The notes under the pieces are model-generated. The model did not search any database, had not been told where the DNA came from, and was given only the letters and a program-made list of their open reading frames with translations. A DNA stretch of 64,000 nucleotides from Polaribacter septentrionalilitoris (lineage in GTDB: Bacteria > Bacteroidota > Bacteroidia > Flavobacteriales > Flavobacteriaceae), in NCBI RefSeq assembly GCF_009832745.1, contig NZ_VRMJ01000042.1:337039-401038 (forward strand), read 5' to 3'. Numbering within the stretch: position 1 is the first letter of the stretch; every line of letters starts with the position of its first letter. Positions 20,152 to 29,894 of the stretch are shown piece after piece. The translations under genes and the position numbers were made by a program.

Positions 20152-21341
20152 TAATTTTTATTTAATTTTTCTAGTGCATCATCAAAAGCATCCTCTTTAA
20201 ATAGTTTTCGAGCCTTTTTTAAATCTGCAATTAATTTTTCTTCAGAAGATTTTTTGTCTTTAATCTGTTTGTATGACCACTCCTCTTGATTGGTTACATA
20301 AGGCAACATAAATTCATAGCCTTTTTTTATGCTTCTGCCATCTTCAGATTCCATTCCCCAAAGATCTACACCTACTTCTTGTCCTATTTGTGCCAAATCT
20401 AAAAATCCGTGTAAATTCATTACCGAGTAAGAAAATGATTTTGTTCTCGCCAGCTCTAAAGGCTGACTCCCATCAGGTTCTATTTGACTAAAAATTCTAG
20501 CTTTTGTTGTAGTAGAAAGATAGTTTTTGACTTCTTCTATTTTATTTAAATACACTAAAATGCTTAATAATTGCACATCGTAATGTGTAGCGTGGTTGTT
20601 TTTTCTGGTGGATTCTTCTATTCCTAATTTACTGTTTTTTAGCCAATTGCTATAATCTGTAAACCAGTTAATCATACCTTCTTCTGTTTTTTTATCAAGT
20701 ACTCCTTTATCTTTAGCTAATTCAAGAAACTCTACAACCTCTATAAGACCATCAAATTCAATAATACCAAAACACCTTCCTTCTGATTGACCAGGAACGT
20801 ACTGCCCAAAATTCACATTAGGGTTCATTTTAGTAGTTTCATCTAAAAACCAAGTATTGATGAACGCTAAATTTTTGCGGGCGTATTTTACATCATCACT
20901 ATAATAGAAGGCGTCTTTTAACGTTTTTATAGCTGAAATAAAGTTCTTTTTTTCGACAAAATCTGTAAAATTATTTCGAGTTTCAGGGTTTATTTCTCCA
21001 TCTTTTCTAATATATGGCAAGCCATTTTCTGTATTTGGATTTGGCCACCAATAAGGACCAATACTCATATAATCGTGTTTGCTTTTACTTGGAGGTACAC
21101 CAGTTTTTTTTGTTACGGAAAAACCATCGACGTTAAGTAATTTATCTACTTTTGTTATTAGTTTATTATAATCTTCAACTGCTTTTTTATCACCTTTTTT
21201 AAGAAGTGATTTTTGAGTTTCTAAAGCCTCATATTCTATTACTTTTATGCTATTATCTACTTTTTGAGCATCAGAACAACTAGATAAACTTATTAGAAGT
21301 ATAAAAACTAACTTATTATAAATTACTAATGGATTTTTCAT
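20151..21341 (-). CDS. Alginate_lyase-fold lipoprotein (PL38-like candidate)
   Basis: 396-aa lipoprotein (Cys22 in LSSCSD) with the alpha/alpha-toroid signature of the Pfam Alginate_lyase family. Motifs are KSKHDYMSIGPYWWPNP at the N-terminal side and RKNNHATHYDVQLLS, whose Asn-Asn-His resembles the catalytic NNH of alginate lyases. Several proteins of this fold in Bacteroidetes are classed as PL38, which includes glucuronan lyases. A uronate lyase acting on glucuronate-rich ulvan fragments is the best guess. True alginate degradation is unlikely here because no other alginate genes were found. The stop overlaps the GH106 start, so the pair is translationally linked. A palindromic repeat lies in the 80-bp gap upstream. 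Confidence 0.78.
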   Translation of the reverse strand: MKNPLVIYNKLVFILLISLSSCSDAQKVDNSIKVIEYEALETQKSLLKKGDKKAVEDYNKLITKVDKLLNVDGFSVTKKTGVPPSKSKHDYMSIGPYWWPNPNTENGLPYIRKDGEINPETRNNFTDFVEKKNFISAIKTLKDAFYYSDDVKYARKNLAFINTWFLDETTKMNPNVNFGQYVPGQSEGRCFGIIEFDGLIEVVEFLELAKDKGVLDKKTEEGMINWFTDYSNWLKNSKLGIEESTRKNNHATHYDVQLLSILVYLNKIEEVKNYLSTTTKARIFSQIEPDGSQPLELARTKSFSYSVMNLHGFLDLAQIGQEVGVDLWGMESEDGRSIKKGYEFMLPYVTNQEEWSYKQIKDKKSSEEKLIADLKKARKLFKEDAFDDALEKLNKN

Positions 21342-21360
21342 AAAACTTTTATTTAAAATA

Positions 21361-21406
21361 GTTCTCGATACAATGCCGAAAAAAAATCGGGATTACTCGA
21401 ACTGAC
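21361..21406. repeat. REP-like imperfect palindrome between GH2 and lyase genes
   Basis: Arms GTTCTCGATACAATGCCGA and TCGGGATTACTCGAAC pair imperfectly around an A-rich loop. Similar CTCGATAC/CTCGAACTGAC palindromes are, as I recall, dispersed intergenic repeats in Flavobacteriaceae genomes. Here it lies between the GH2 stop and the lyase start and could attenuate transcription or stabilise an mRNA end. Only one copy was seen in this window. Confidence 0.55.
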
Positions 21407-21421
21407 ATTTTACAATCATTC

Positions 21422-24400
21422 TTAATCAATAAACAACTCATCTAAAAAAGGACCACTTTTTCCTGTTGTTTGTAATCGAATACTATTGGCTCCTGCTTTA
21501 AGCCTGATAATAGTTGGTACAAATCTCCAAGATTTTTCCCAACCTCCAGTTGCTTTAAATTCTAGCGTTCTAATATATTCATCATTTACATACAACTTCA
21601 TAGGATGTAATTCTCCTTTGTTATTGTGCATATATCTAAAACGGATACTGTAATCGCCTTCTTCTCCATCGTTTTCTTGGTAAAATTCTACAGAACCTTC
21701 TTTGCCATTAAAATCTACAAAACCACTTCCTTTAAAACGTCTTGCAGCTCTACTTGCTGTGGCACTTCCTTTTAAAATTCCGTCTTCGGCAGAAATATTT
21801 ACACCTCTACCAATCCACATATCTTTAGAATGTTCATCACCCCAAAACAACCCTTCGTTTTTACCAAAAGTTTCCTCCATTGTTAACACAATTTTGCCAT
21901 TTTGTTTTACAATTGCTTTTACAGTGGTGTTGCCTTTAATTTCGAAAGCTCCCTTATAAACTTTTCCATTCGTTTCAGGATTATCTCCATTTATGGTGTA
22001 TAAAATTTCTAAATTTGAGAATGACGATTTTCCAATTACATTAAATTGTTTAGCTTCAATAGAAATTTTGTTTGAAGTGTATAAAGCTTTATCTCCCAAA
22101 ATTGCCCCAGTAATTATAGATGCTTTTTTGGCATTGGGTTGTTCTCTTAAAAACAGTCTTGACTTCCCAAAAAACAAGGCTCTAAAATCTGACTTTGTTC
22201 TACTTGTAGGATCAATAGGATTTCCATTTTCCATAGACATCTTGTTTACATCACCTAGAATATTGTAGTAAACTTTATTTTCTCCATAAGGATATAAATT
22301 ATCGTTTGCATCTAAACTTTCTGAAGTGATAATATAACTTGCTTCAAAACTACCTTCAGCTGGTAGTTTTTGAAGACTTGTTTTTAATTTTGAGGGTTGC
22401 TTGCTTGTGCTAAACGATGTTCTTTTTACTTCTTTACCATCAATATACGCTACAGCTTCTAATTTTCCTTCTTGGTAAGGCACCATCCATTCGCATTGCA
22501 TTTCGTTCCAAACAGTTCCTGGTTTGTCTTTTCCTAAAGATTTTCCGTTTAAAAACAATTCTACTTCATCTGCATTCGAATATACCCAAACTGGAATTAC
22601 AGTACCTTTTTTCATTCTTGGATGTGTCCAATGAGGTAGCATATGAATCATTGGCTCTGTGGTCCATTGACTTTGGTAGAAATAAAATAAATCTTTTTTG
22701 AATCCTGCAACATCTAAAGCACCACCCATAAATAAATTAAAAGGCAAACCTCCATGCACCAAACCAGCCTCTCCATAATAATCAAAACCTGTCCATCTAA
22801 AGTTTCCACTATGCCATGGATGATCGCGAACAACTTCCCAATATTTTCTTGCAGAAACTCTTACAGTTGCATTGTCATAAGATGAATTGAAACTTTGTTT
22901 TCTGTTTCTCCAATTTTTAGGGTTGATTCCTTCATAAAAAAAGATTTCTTTTTCCGTTAAATTTGGCAATTCATACGTTCCTGGTAATTCATTATCTCTC
23001 CACCAAGTTTGTGTTCTGTAATAGCCTCTTGTTTGCCATGTATGTGGCGCTTCTGTAGAAATAAATGGTTTTTCAAAGGTTCTACCTTCTATGAACGATT
23101 TGGTTTCAGAACCACCATTTACCCCAGTAATATCCATATCTTCTGGGTTACCTGCACCTGATGTAAACAAACGTGTTGGATCTAATTTTTTCCCAAACTT
23201 TACCAATTCAGGTCCAATTGGACTATGCGTTTCGTTACCTAAACTCCAAACGAAAATACTTGGATGATTTCTGTCTCTGGTAATCCATTCTGTAACATCT
23301 CTTTGCCACCATTCATCAAAAGCTTGTTTCCCATAATCTTGTGGTGCTTTTTTATGCCAACCATCAAAAATTTCATCCATTACTAACAAACCAATTTCAT
23401 CACAGATATCATAAAACATGGGTGGTGTTGGATTGTGAGAAGGACGAATGGCATTAATACCCATATCCTTTAAACTCTGTAATTTCCAACGTAACATGGG
23501 TTTTGTCCAAGCTCCTCCAACTGGGCCACCCTCCCAATGTTCGCAAACACCTTTTAGTTTTACGTTTTCGCCATTTAGCCAAAAACCGGTTTTGGTTTCC
23601 CATTTTACAGTTTTGAATCCGAAAGTAGTTTCAATTTCATCAATAACCTTTTTACCATCTAAAATTTGAGTGACTGCTTTATAAACATTTGGTGTTTCAG
23701 GACTCCAAAGTTTTGGGTTTTTAACTTCCAGTTCCACAAAAGGAGTTGTTGTTTTTAACTTATCACAATTTTTATTGATTTGCTTTCCAGAAGGCGAGAA
23801 TAATTTTACATCATATTTTAATCTTTTTTTGATATTAGTTATTTCAGCGTCGATTGTAACTATTGCTTTTTTATCTGAAATGGAAGGCGTTTTTATAAAA
23901 ATTGAATTGGGTTTAAAGTGAATTGGGTTCACTTCAATTAATTTTACAGGAGCGTAAATTCCACATGGATGATACCAACGTGCAGAAGGTTCTAAACTAT
24001 TATCTACTCTAACAGCAATAGTGTTTTTTCCTTCTTTTAGATATTTTGAAATATCGTATCTAAAACTGATGTATCCATAAGGCCTTTTGCCTAAGTGATT
24101 GCCATTTATCCAAACTTCGGAATTCATATAAACTCCATCAAAATTGATGTAGGTAATTTTAGAAAGACTTTCTTTTTTTACATTAAAATATTTTCTGTAC
24201 CAACCAATGCCTCCATCATGATAACCACCACCTTGACCTTGATCACCACCTTTTCTTACACCTTTTTCAAAAGACCAATCGTGAGGAACGTTTAAGTTTT
24301 TCCAAGAGGAATCATCGATATTTTCTTTTGAAAATGATGAGTTATCTTCTAATATAAAATTCCAATTATTATTGAAATTGGTTTCAATACGTTGGGCATT

Positions 24401-24451
24401 TGTTACAAAAAATGCAAATAAAAAAAGTATCGTAAAAAAAATATTTTTCAT
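21422..24451 (-). CDS. GH2-family beta-galactosidase-like enzyme, 1009 aa
   Basis: Long GH2 glycosidase with a signal peptide (1-19). The N-terminal jelly roll contains WNFILEDNSSFS and WYRKYFNV. The TIM barrel has acid/base Glu in PSIFVWSLGNETHSP and a likely nucleophile Glu in KPFISTEAPHTW. The C-terminus adds a chitobiase-C/FN3-like segment (LEILYTINGDNPETNG, about 790-840) and a CBM6/35-like sandwich (VEFYQENDGEEGDYSIRF to the end, about 850-1009). This long form resembles Bacteroidetes beta-galactosidases and differs from the two other GH2 genes here. It is the first gene after promoter 24483-24527 and probably heads the long downstream operon. The sugar cut is not determinable by eye. 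Confidence 0.9.
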   Translation of the reverse strand: MKNIFFTILFLFAFFVTNAQRIETNFNNNWNFILEDNSSFSKENIDDSSWKNLNVPHDWSFEKGVRKGGDQGQGGGYHDGGIGWYRKYFNVKKESLSKITYINFDGVYMNSEVWINGNHLGKRPYGYISFRYDISKYLKEGKNTIAVRVDNSLEPSARWYHPCGIYAPVKLIEVNPIHFKPNSIFIKTPSISDKKAIVTIDAEITNIKKRLKYDVKLFSPSGKQINKNCDKLKTTTPFVELEVKNPKLWSPETPNVYKAVTQILDGKKVIDEIETTFGFKTVKWETKTGFWLNGENVKLKGVCEHWEGGPVGGAWTKPMLRWKLQSLKDMGINAIRPSHNPTPPMFYDICDEIGLLVMDEIFDGWHKKAPQDYGKQAFDEWWQRDVTEWITRDRNHPSIFVWSLGNETHSPIGPELVKFGKKLDPTRLFTSGAGNPEDMDITGVNGGSETKSFIEGRTFEKPFISTEAPHTWQTRGYYRTQTWWRDNELPGTYELPNLTEKEIFFYEGINPKNWRNRKQSFNSSYDNATVRVSARKYWEVVRDHPWHSGNFRWTGFDYYGEAGLVHGGLPFNLFMGGALDVAGFKKDLFYFYQSQWTTEPMIHMLPHWTHPRMKKGTVIPVWVYSNADEVELFLNGKSLGKDKPGTVWNEMQCEWMVPYQEGKLEAVAYIDGKEVKRTSFSTSKQPSKLKTSLQKLPAEGSFEASYIITSESLDANDNLYPYGENKVYYNILGDVNKMSMENGNPIDPTSRTKSDFRALFFGKSRLFLREQPNAKKASIITGAILGDKALYTSNKISIEAKQFNVIGKSSFSNLEILYTINGDNPETNGKVYKGAFEIKGNTTVKAIVKQNGKIVLTMEETFGKNEGLFWGDEHSKDMWIGRGVNISAEDGILKGSATASRAARRFKGSGFVDFNGKEGSVEFYQENDGEEGDYSIRFRYMHNNKGELHPMKLYVNDEYIRTLEFKATGGWEKSWRFVPTIIRLKAGANSIRLQTTGKSGPFLDELFID

Positions 24452-24482
24452 TTTCTATTAAGTTTGTAATGTAAATAATTAT

Positions 24483-24527
24483 CAAACTTAACTTTAAAAA
24501 ACTAATAAATAATCCTGTAGTGTTATG
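24483..24527 (-). promoter_or_regulatory. Promoter with 10-bp-pitch direct repeat, upstream of GH2 operon
   Basis: On the coding strand, CATAAC-acta-CAGGAT (24512-24527) is followed after 21 bp by TAAGTTTG (24483-24490), a full match to the Bacteroidetes TAnnTTTG -7 box. The hexamer pair is 60 bp from the ATG. It is one of ten matching elements in the window and the only one with a perfect -7 match. Confidence 0.75.
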
Positions 24528-24544
24528 GGTGAGAAAAACTTTGT

Positions 24545-27500
24545 TTAAATATTGTTACTATTAAATTTATCGGTAAATTCTGATGGTGTCAATCCGTATT
24601 TCTTCTTAAAACATTGACTAAAATATTTTGGCCTTTTAAAACCTACTTGATAACTTACCTCTGAAATATTTAGTTTGTTAATTTCCAATAGTTTAGCCGC
24701 GTGATTTAAACGTATTTCTTGAATAAATTCGTTTGGAGTTGCATTTGCCCAAGCTTTTATTTTAGTGAAAAGCATAGAACGACTTACACCTAAATCCTCA
24801 GAAAACTGAGAGATATTAAAATCTTGATTAGAAATATTTTCTTTAACAATTTGAAATGCTTTTTCTAATAACTTTTGATCTAATGAAGTTAAGGAAACAT
24901 CTAAAGATTCAAAACTGCTGTTAGATGTAAATTTATTTTTTAAATTTTGTTTAGAATCTAAAATATTCTTGATTTTTAAACTAAATTCTTTCAAGTTAAA
25001 CGGTTTTGTTATATAATCATCGGCGCCACTTTCTAATCCTTCAAACTTATAAATTAAAGATGTTCTAGAAGTTAATAAAATTACAGGAATATGACTGGTT
25101 GCTATTGTTGTTTTAATTTTAGAACATAATTCAGTACCAACCATTTCTGGCATTAAGACATCACTTACAATTAAATCTGGAAGATATTTTACAGCTTTCT
25201 CTAAAGCAATTTTACCGTTTTCAGCCTGTAAAACATTATATTTTTCTTTTAAAATTTCTTTTATAAAAGACCTTAATACTATGTTATCTTCAACAACAAG
25301 AATAGTGTGTTTTTTTTCTTCTAAAATTAATTTTTCTATTTCTTTATTTTCGTATTTAGGTAAATCTATTTGCGTTACATATTGTGAAACATCATCACTT
25401 TTCTTAAAATCTTTTATAATTTCTTTTTCTGATAAATGTTGTTTGCCAAGTTTAAGTGTTACAGAAAATTTAGCTCCATGAGGTTTTAGATTGATAACAG
25501 AAATATCTCCATGATGAAGTTTTACAATATTTTTTGCTATCGATAATCCAATACCAGTACCTTTTAGATGATTTTCATCAGTTTGTTTATGCACAGCTAC
25601 TTCAAAAAAACGATCAAATATTTTATCAATAAACTCATCAGCAATACCTACTCCAGAATCTTCGACCTCAATAATTACTTGTTCATTTTCTTTTTTTATT
25701 TTTACCAAAATCGTTCCTCCTTTTTCAGTATATCTGAACGCATTTGATATTAAGTTGTAGAAAACACGCTCTAATTTATAGCGATCATAATACACAAGGA
25801 TTTCATCTTCTAAGGGTATAAATTGGTAGTTGTAATTACCATCTTTGGCATGTTCTGTAAACGATAAAAAAATCTCCTGTAAAAAATTAACAATATTTCC
25901 TTCAGCAGCTTCTAATTCAAATTGATTGCTCTCTAGCTTTCGAAAATCCATTAACCTATTGATTAACCGTAAAAGGTGATTGGTACTGCTTTCTATAATT
26001 TTTAATTTTTTATGTATTTCACTTGAGCCTTTATAGTTGTTTAAAATATTTTGAAGAGGACCAATAATTAGGGTTAATGGAGTTCTAAATTCGTGAGATA
26101 TATTTGTAAAAAACTGAAGCTTTACTTGGTTTAATTCTTCGTTTTTTTTGTTGGCTATATATTCTAATTCTAACTTATTTTTTAATCTAGATTTGGATTG
26201 TACAAACCAACTAAATCCATAAATAATAGCAAAAAGCAATAGGAAATATATGGTATAAGCCCACCAAGTTTTCCATGGTGCAGGACTAATTATAATCTTA
26301 ATTTTGGTTGGTTTATTATTCCATACATTATCATGATTTGCTGCTTTAACTTGAAACTCATAAGTACCCGCACTTTGAAGCGTAAAAAAAGCTTCGGTTT
26401 GTTTGGTAAACGTCCAAGAGTCATCTAACCCTTTTAAACGATATGCATATCTGTTTTCTGTGGGGTTTATAAAATTTGGAAGTGCGTAACTGATTGAAAA
26501 GTTAGAATTATCATGAGCTAATTTTAAAACATCTGTATAATTTAAACCATTGGCTAAGATGCTATCTTTTTCTCTTATGGTAACAATTTCATTTTTAATT
26601 TTTAATTCTGATAATACTACTTTTGGTACTTTATTTACTTTGATAAGCTTTTTAGAATTAAAACTAGTAACCCCATACAAATGCCCAAAATAAATTTGGT
26701 TGTCAACTTTTAATGCTGAGTTTTGTCTAAAATCGTTGTTTCCTATAATATTATTTTGATTGTATATAAAACTTTTATCTGATTTTGAATTGTATTTGAC
26801 AATTCCTTTGTCTGTACTTAACCATAAAATCCCATTATCCTCTTCTATGATTGAATTGACCATAGAAAACGTGTTTTTTTTTGAAAATCTTACTTTTTTA
26901 AAAGAGTTTCCTGCTAATTTATATAACCCTCTTGTGTTAGTACCAGCCCAAATATTATGATTATTATCTTTATATATGTAGTTTATATTAAAGGTTTTAA
27001 AAGGTTTGTTTCTAAAGAAATTTTTTCTTGAAAGCCTTCCTTTATCATTAAATTTTATTGCTGTTGCGCCTCCAATACCAGCAACCCACAAATTATCATT
27101 TTTATCAATATAGATTGTCTTTAAATACGTAATTGTTATGTGACTTTTACTAAAAATTCGTAACCTTTTATTACTTAAATTATACCTAATTAACCCCTTC
27201 CCAAAAGTAGCTAGATATAAATTTTCTTTAGTATCCATTTTTATATCGTAAATGGCAGTTGTAGCGATATAGTTTTTAAGCTCTTTAGAAATAACATCAT
27301 CGCGTATTTTCTTTGTGTTTATATCGTAAACAATTAGTCCTTTATTTAAGGTTCCAACGAACAATAAATTAGGTTTTTGAAAGTATAAAGAACGAATTGG
27401 ATGATTGATATTTTCTTCTAAACTTTTAACATTAAATAATTTAGAAATTTCACCTTTTTTGTTAAGCGTATTTACAACTCCTCCTTCAGTAGCCACATAA

Positions 27501-28591
27501 ATAATAGCATCTTTGCCTGCTACTATACTGTTGGTGATATTATTAGATAATTTGTAATTTTTGTGTTGCAAAAAATTTTGATATGATTTATCCCAAGTAA
27601 GCACACCTCCATTTTCTGTACCTAACCACATCATTCCATTTTTATCTTTAAAAATAGTTCTAATAAAATTTTGAATTGTACCACTACTATTTACATGATC
27701 TTCTTTTATATAAATTGTTTCTTTTGATGGCTTTATAATGTATAGACCACTTGTTGTAGCTAGCCAAATATTGTTGTCATCATCAATCTCCATATCTCTT
27801 ACATCTATATTTACAGGAAGATTGATTTCTTTTGGTCTGCTAAATTCTTTTGTAGTTGTATTAAAGTACAAAAAACCATTATTTCTAGTAGCAACACCGA
27901 TAACTCCAGGAGTTATTTCGAGAAGGTTGTTAACAACAAAATTATTTTTTTTTGTTGTTAAGCTGTAATCATTAATCGTAAACCTTTTACCTCTTTCAAC
28001 ATTTACAATTCCTTTATTTGTGGCTAACCAAACATTTTTTTTGTGATCTAGAATCATGTTGTTTATAGATCTAATTCCTGTTTTTGGATTACGTTGTAAA
28101 AACTTTAGAAATCTATTTTTCTTTTTTTCGAAGATAGAGACGCCGTTTTCTGTTCCAAACCACAAATTTCCACCCGGCATTTCTAAACTACATCTCACTA
28201 AACTATGGCTTAAAGAATATTTAACAGTAGGACGTTTGTAAAATCTTTTAAATGTATTTGTTTTAGGGTCATATCTATTTAACCCGTTAAAGGTACCTGT
28301 CCAAATATAACCTTCTTTATCTGATAAAACATTTATGGTTTCACTACTACTAATACTATTATTATTACCTGGAATATTTCTGTAAACTGTAAATTCTTTA
28401 CCATTGTATTTGTTTAATCCATTACTAGTTCCAATCCAAATTTGCCCAAATTTATCTTCGGTTATTGAAGAAATAGTATTGTTAGACAATCCGTCTGAAA
28501 TATTAATATTTCTAAAGTTAAAGTTGCTTATTTGTGCAAACAGAAAATTAGTAGCGAATAAGAATAGTAATAAAAATAGTTTCTGTTTCAT
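24545..28591 (-). CDS. Hybrid two-component system regulator (HTCS), 1348 aa
   Basis: Inner-membrane sensor and transcription factor in one chain. Residues 1-19 are a signal. Reg_prop propeller repeats fill most of about 20-680 (IWIGTSNGLNKYNG, LWFGTENGV and similar), followed by a Y_Y_Y domain (to about 765) and a transmembrane segment near 775-795. The kinase has phospho-acceptor His833 (TNISHEFRTPL) and ATP-binding motifs NLISNAFRYT, DSGVGI and GTGIGLS. The receiver domain starts near 1095 with phospho-acceptor Asp1144 (LIVSDVLMPE). An AraC-type HTH ends the protein (about 1245-1345). All key residues are present. HTCS proteins bind a PUL oligosaccharide in the periplasm and activate the PUL. 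It is the leading candidate to bind the repeated promoter element, although its own gene lacks one. Confidence 0.96.
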   Translation of the reverse strand: MKQKLFLLLFLFATNFLFAQISNFNFRNINISDGLSNNTISSITEDKFGQIWIGTSNGLNKYNGKEFTVYRNIPGNNNSISSSETINVLSDKEGYIWTGTFNGLNRYDPKTNTFKRFYKRPTVKYSLSHSLVRCSLEMPGGNLWFGTENGVSIFEKKKNRFLKFLQRNPKTGIRSINNMILDHKKNVWLATNKGIVNVERGKRFTINDYSLTTKKNNFVVNNLLEITPGVIGVATRNNGFLYFNTTTKEFSRPKEINLPVNIDVRDMEIDDDNNIWLATTSGLYIIKPSKETIYIKEDHVNSSGTIQNFIRTIFKDKNGMMWLGTENGGVLTWDKSYQNFLQHKNYKLSNNITNSIVAGKDAIIYVATEGGVVNTLNKKGEISKLFNVKSLEENINHPIRSLYFQKPNLLFVGTLNKGLIVYDINTKKIRDDVISKELKNYIATTAIYDIKMDTKENLYLATFGKGLIRYNLSNKRLRIFSKSHITITYLKTIYIDKNDNLWVAGIGGATAIKFNDKGRLSRKNFFRNKPFKTFNINYIYKDNNHNIWAGTNTRGLYKLAGNSFKKVRFSKKNTFSMVNSIIEEDNGILWLSTDKGIVKYNSKSDKSFIYNQNNIIGNNDFRQNSALKVDNQIYFGHLYGVTSFNSKKLIKVNKVPKVVLSELKIKNEIVTIREKDSILANGLNYTDVLKLAHDNSNFSISYALPNFINPTENRYAYRLKGLDDSWTFTKQTEAFFTLQSAGTYEFQVKAANHDNVWNNKPTKIKIIISPAPWKTWWAYTIYFLLLFAIIYGFSWFVQSKSRLKNKLELEYIANKKNEELNQVKLQFFTNISHEFRTPLTLIIGPLQNILNNYKGSSEIHKKLKIIESSTNHLLRLINRLMDFRKLESNQFELEAAEGNIVNFLQEIFLSFTEHAKDGNYNYQFIPLEDEILVYYDRYKLERVFYNLISNAFRYTEKGGTILVKIKKENEQVIIEVEDSGVGIADEFIDKIFDRFFEVAVHKQTDENHLKGTGIGLSIAKNIVKLHHGDISVINLKPHGAKFSVTLKLGKQHLSEKEIIKDFKKSDDVSQYVTQIDLPKYENKEIEKLILEEKKHTILVVEDNIVLRSFIKEILKEKYNVLQAENGKIALEKAVKYLPDLIVSDVLMPEMVGTELCSKIKTTIATSHIPVILLTSRTSLIYKFEGLESGADDYITKPFNLKEFSLKIKNILDSKQNLKNKFTSNSSFESLDVSLTSLDQKLLEKAFQIVKENISNQDFNISQFSEDLGVSRSMLFTKIKAWANATPNEFIQEIRLNHAAKLLEINKLNISEVSYQVGFKRPKYFSQCFKKKYGLTPSEFTDKFNSNNI

Positions 28592-28673
28592 TAAAAAACC
28601 TATTTACAGTTTTATGCTAAAATAGTTGTTCTAAGGTAAAAAATACAATTTAATTGGTAGCATAGTTCTAAAA

Positions 28674-28713
28674 AAAAAAAAAGGAAACCTAAACTAGGCT
28701 TCCTTTTTTTTAA
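28674..28713 (-). terminator. Rho-independent terminator after GntR-type gene
   Basis: On the minus strand, AAGGAAGCCTA and TAGGTTTCCTT pair with one G-U wobble around a 4-nt loop and are followed by a long T run. The wobble is tolerated only on the minus-strand transcript, which fits termination of the regulator gene ending at 28735. Confidence 0.8.
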
Positions 28714-28734
28714 AAAATTAATTCAAATATAGTT

Positions 28735-29775
28735 TTATAGTGATGTTCTCTTGATAAAATTAATTGGAATTTTTACACTTTGCTTTTTCTTTTGTAATAT
28801 CATATTTGCAGCTTGTTCTCCCATAGAGGAGAAGTTAGTAGTAATTACAGAAATACCTAGTAACTGTTTTAGAGGACTATCATTGTAAGAAATTACACCA
28901 ATATCTTTACCTAACTCATATTTACTACTTTTTATTTTATTTACGACTTTTACTAAATCATCATCTTCTAAAGTTATAAATACATTTTTGGGAGTTATTA
29001 TTGTTTGATCTGTAACCTCCTCAATAATTTTAAATTCCAAATTATTTTGAACACTGTATTTTTTAAATCCATCTAAAATACTTTTAGGGTAAGGATAAAA
29101 AGATGTCTTTGGATAGACGATTGTTAATTGATTGTACTTAGAGATGCTTTCTGCTCCACTATGTAACGCTGTAAAAATATCATTTTTATAATCTTGATAT
29201 ACTTCATTAAATTTTCCTTCTATATTATGATCGCTGTTGTCTAATAAGATTAAATTTTCTTTCGCTATTTTATCGATGACTTTTGTTACTTTTTCTGTAG
29301 TGCTAGTGTGAGCTAAGTTTTTGGTTCTAAAATGTGGCATAATTACAAAGTAATCGTAAGATGACTCGTATTTTTGCATCAATTCTAAAAATAAGGTTTC
29401 ATCACAATGATAACTATGCAAATCTACCCTTGAACTGTTGTCTATTGTTTTTAAAAACGAATTATAGACTTTCATTTTGTAAGGGCTCAAATTATTAACA
29501 AAGAATAAAATTTTGGGTTTAGATATTGCTTCTGTTTCTACTATATAAGTTCCTTTCCCATGAACAGAGACTACTACCTTTCGCTTTTTTAAAATACTGT
29601 AAGCTCTTTCAACAGTGTCTCTTGATAGATAAATATCTTTACTAAGTTTATTAATTGATGGCATTTTATCACCAATTTTAATATTACCCACAGAAATATT
29701 ATGCAGTATTGCATCAATGATCTGTAAATATTTTGGGACAACTGAGTTAGGGTCTAATTTAATTAAGTCTACCAT
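28735..29775 (-). CDS. GntR-type regulator with periplasmic-binding-protein-like sensor domain
   Basis: 346-aa cytoplasmic regulator. Residues 1-75 form a GntR winged helix (VPKYLQIIDAILHNISVGNI, LSRDTVERAYSIL, HGKGTYIVE). Residues about 85-346 resemble LacI-type sugar sensors (KILFFVNNLSPYKMKVYNSF, GVISYNDSPLKQLLGISVIT, GEQAANMILQKK). This layout is common for repressors of monosaccharide catabolism in Bacteroidetes, so rhamnose or a uronate derivative is a plausible effector (inference). It lies between the HTCS and the sulfatase/GH78 operon with its own terminator. No copy of the shared direct repeat lies upstream. Its own operator was not identified. Confidence 0.9.
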   Translation of the reverse strand: MVDLIKLDPNSVVPKYLQIIDAILHNISVGNIKIGDKMPSINKLSKDIYLSRDTVERAYSILKKRKVVVSVHGKGTYIVETEAISKPKILFFVNNLSPYKMKVYNSFLKTIDNSSRVDLHSYHCDETLFLELMQKYESSYDYFVIMPHFRTKNLAHTSTTEKVTKVIDKIAKENLILLDNSDHNIEGKFNEVYQDYKNDIFTALHSGAESISKYNQLTIVYPKTSFYPYPKSILDGFKKYSVQNNLEFKIIEEVTDQTIITPKNVFITLEDDDLVKVVNKIKSSKYELGKDIGVISYNDSPLKQLLGISVITTNFSSMGEQAANMILQKKKQSVKIPINFIKRTSL

Positions 29776-29894
29776 ATTACTTCCTTTTTAATATTGTAAA
29801 GTTAGGGCACACTTAAAAATTAAAAATCTAAAATAAGGTAACCAAAAGTTTTTTAACACTTTTATATGCTATATTGATAGTTTAAACCAATTAT

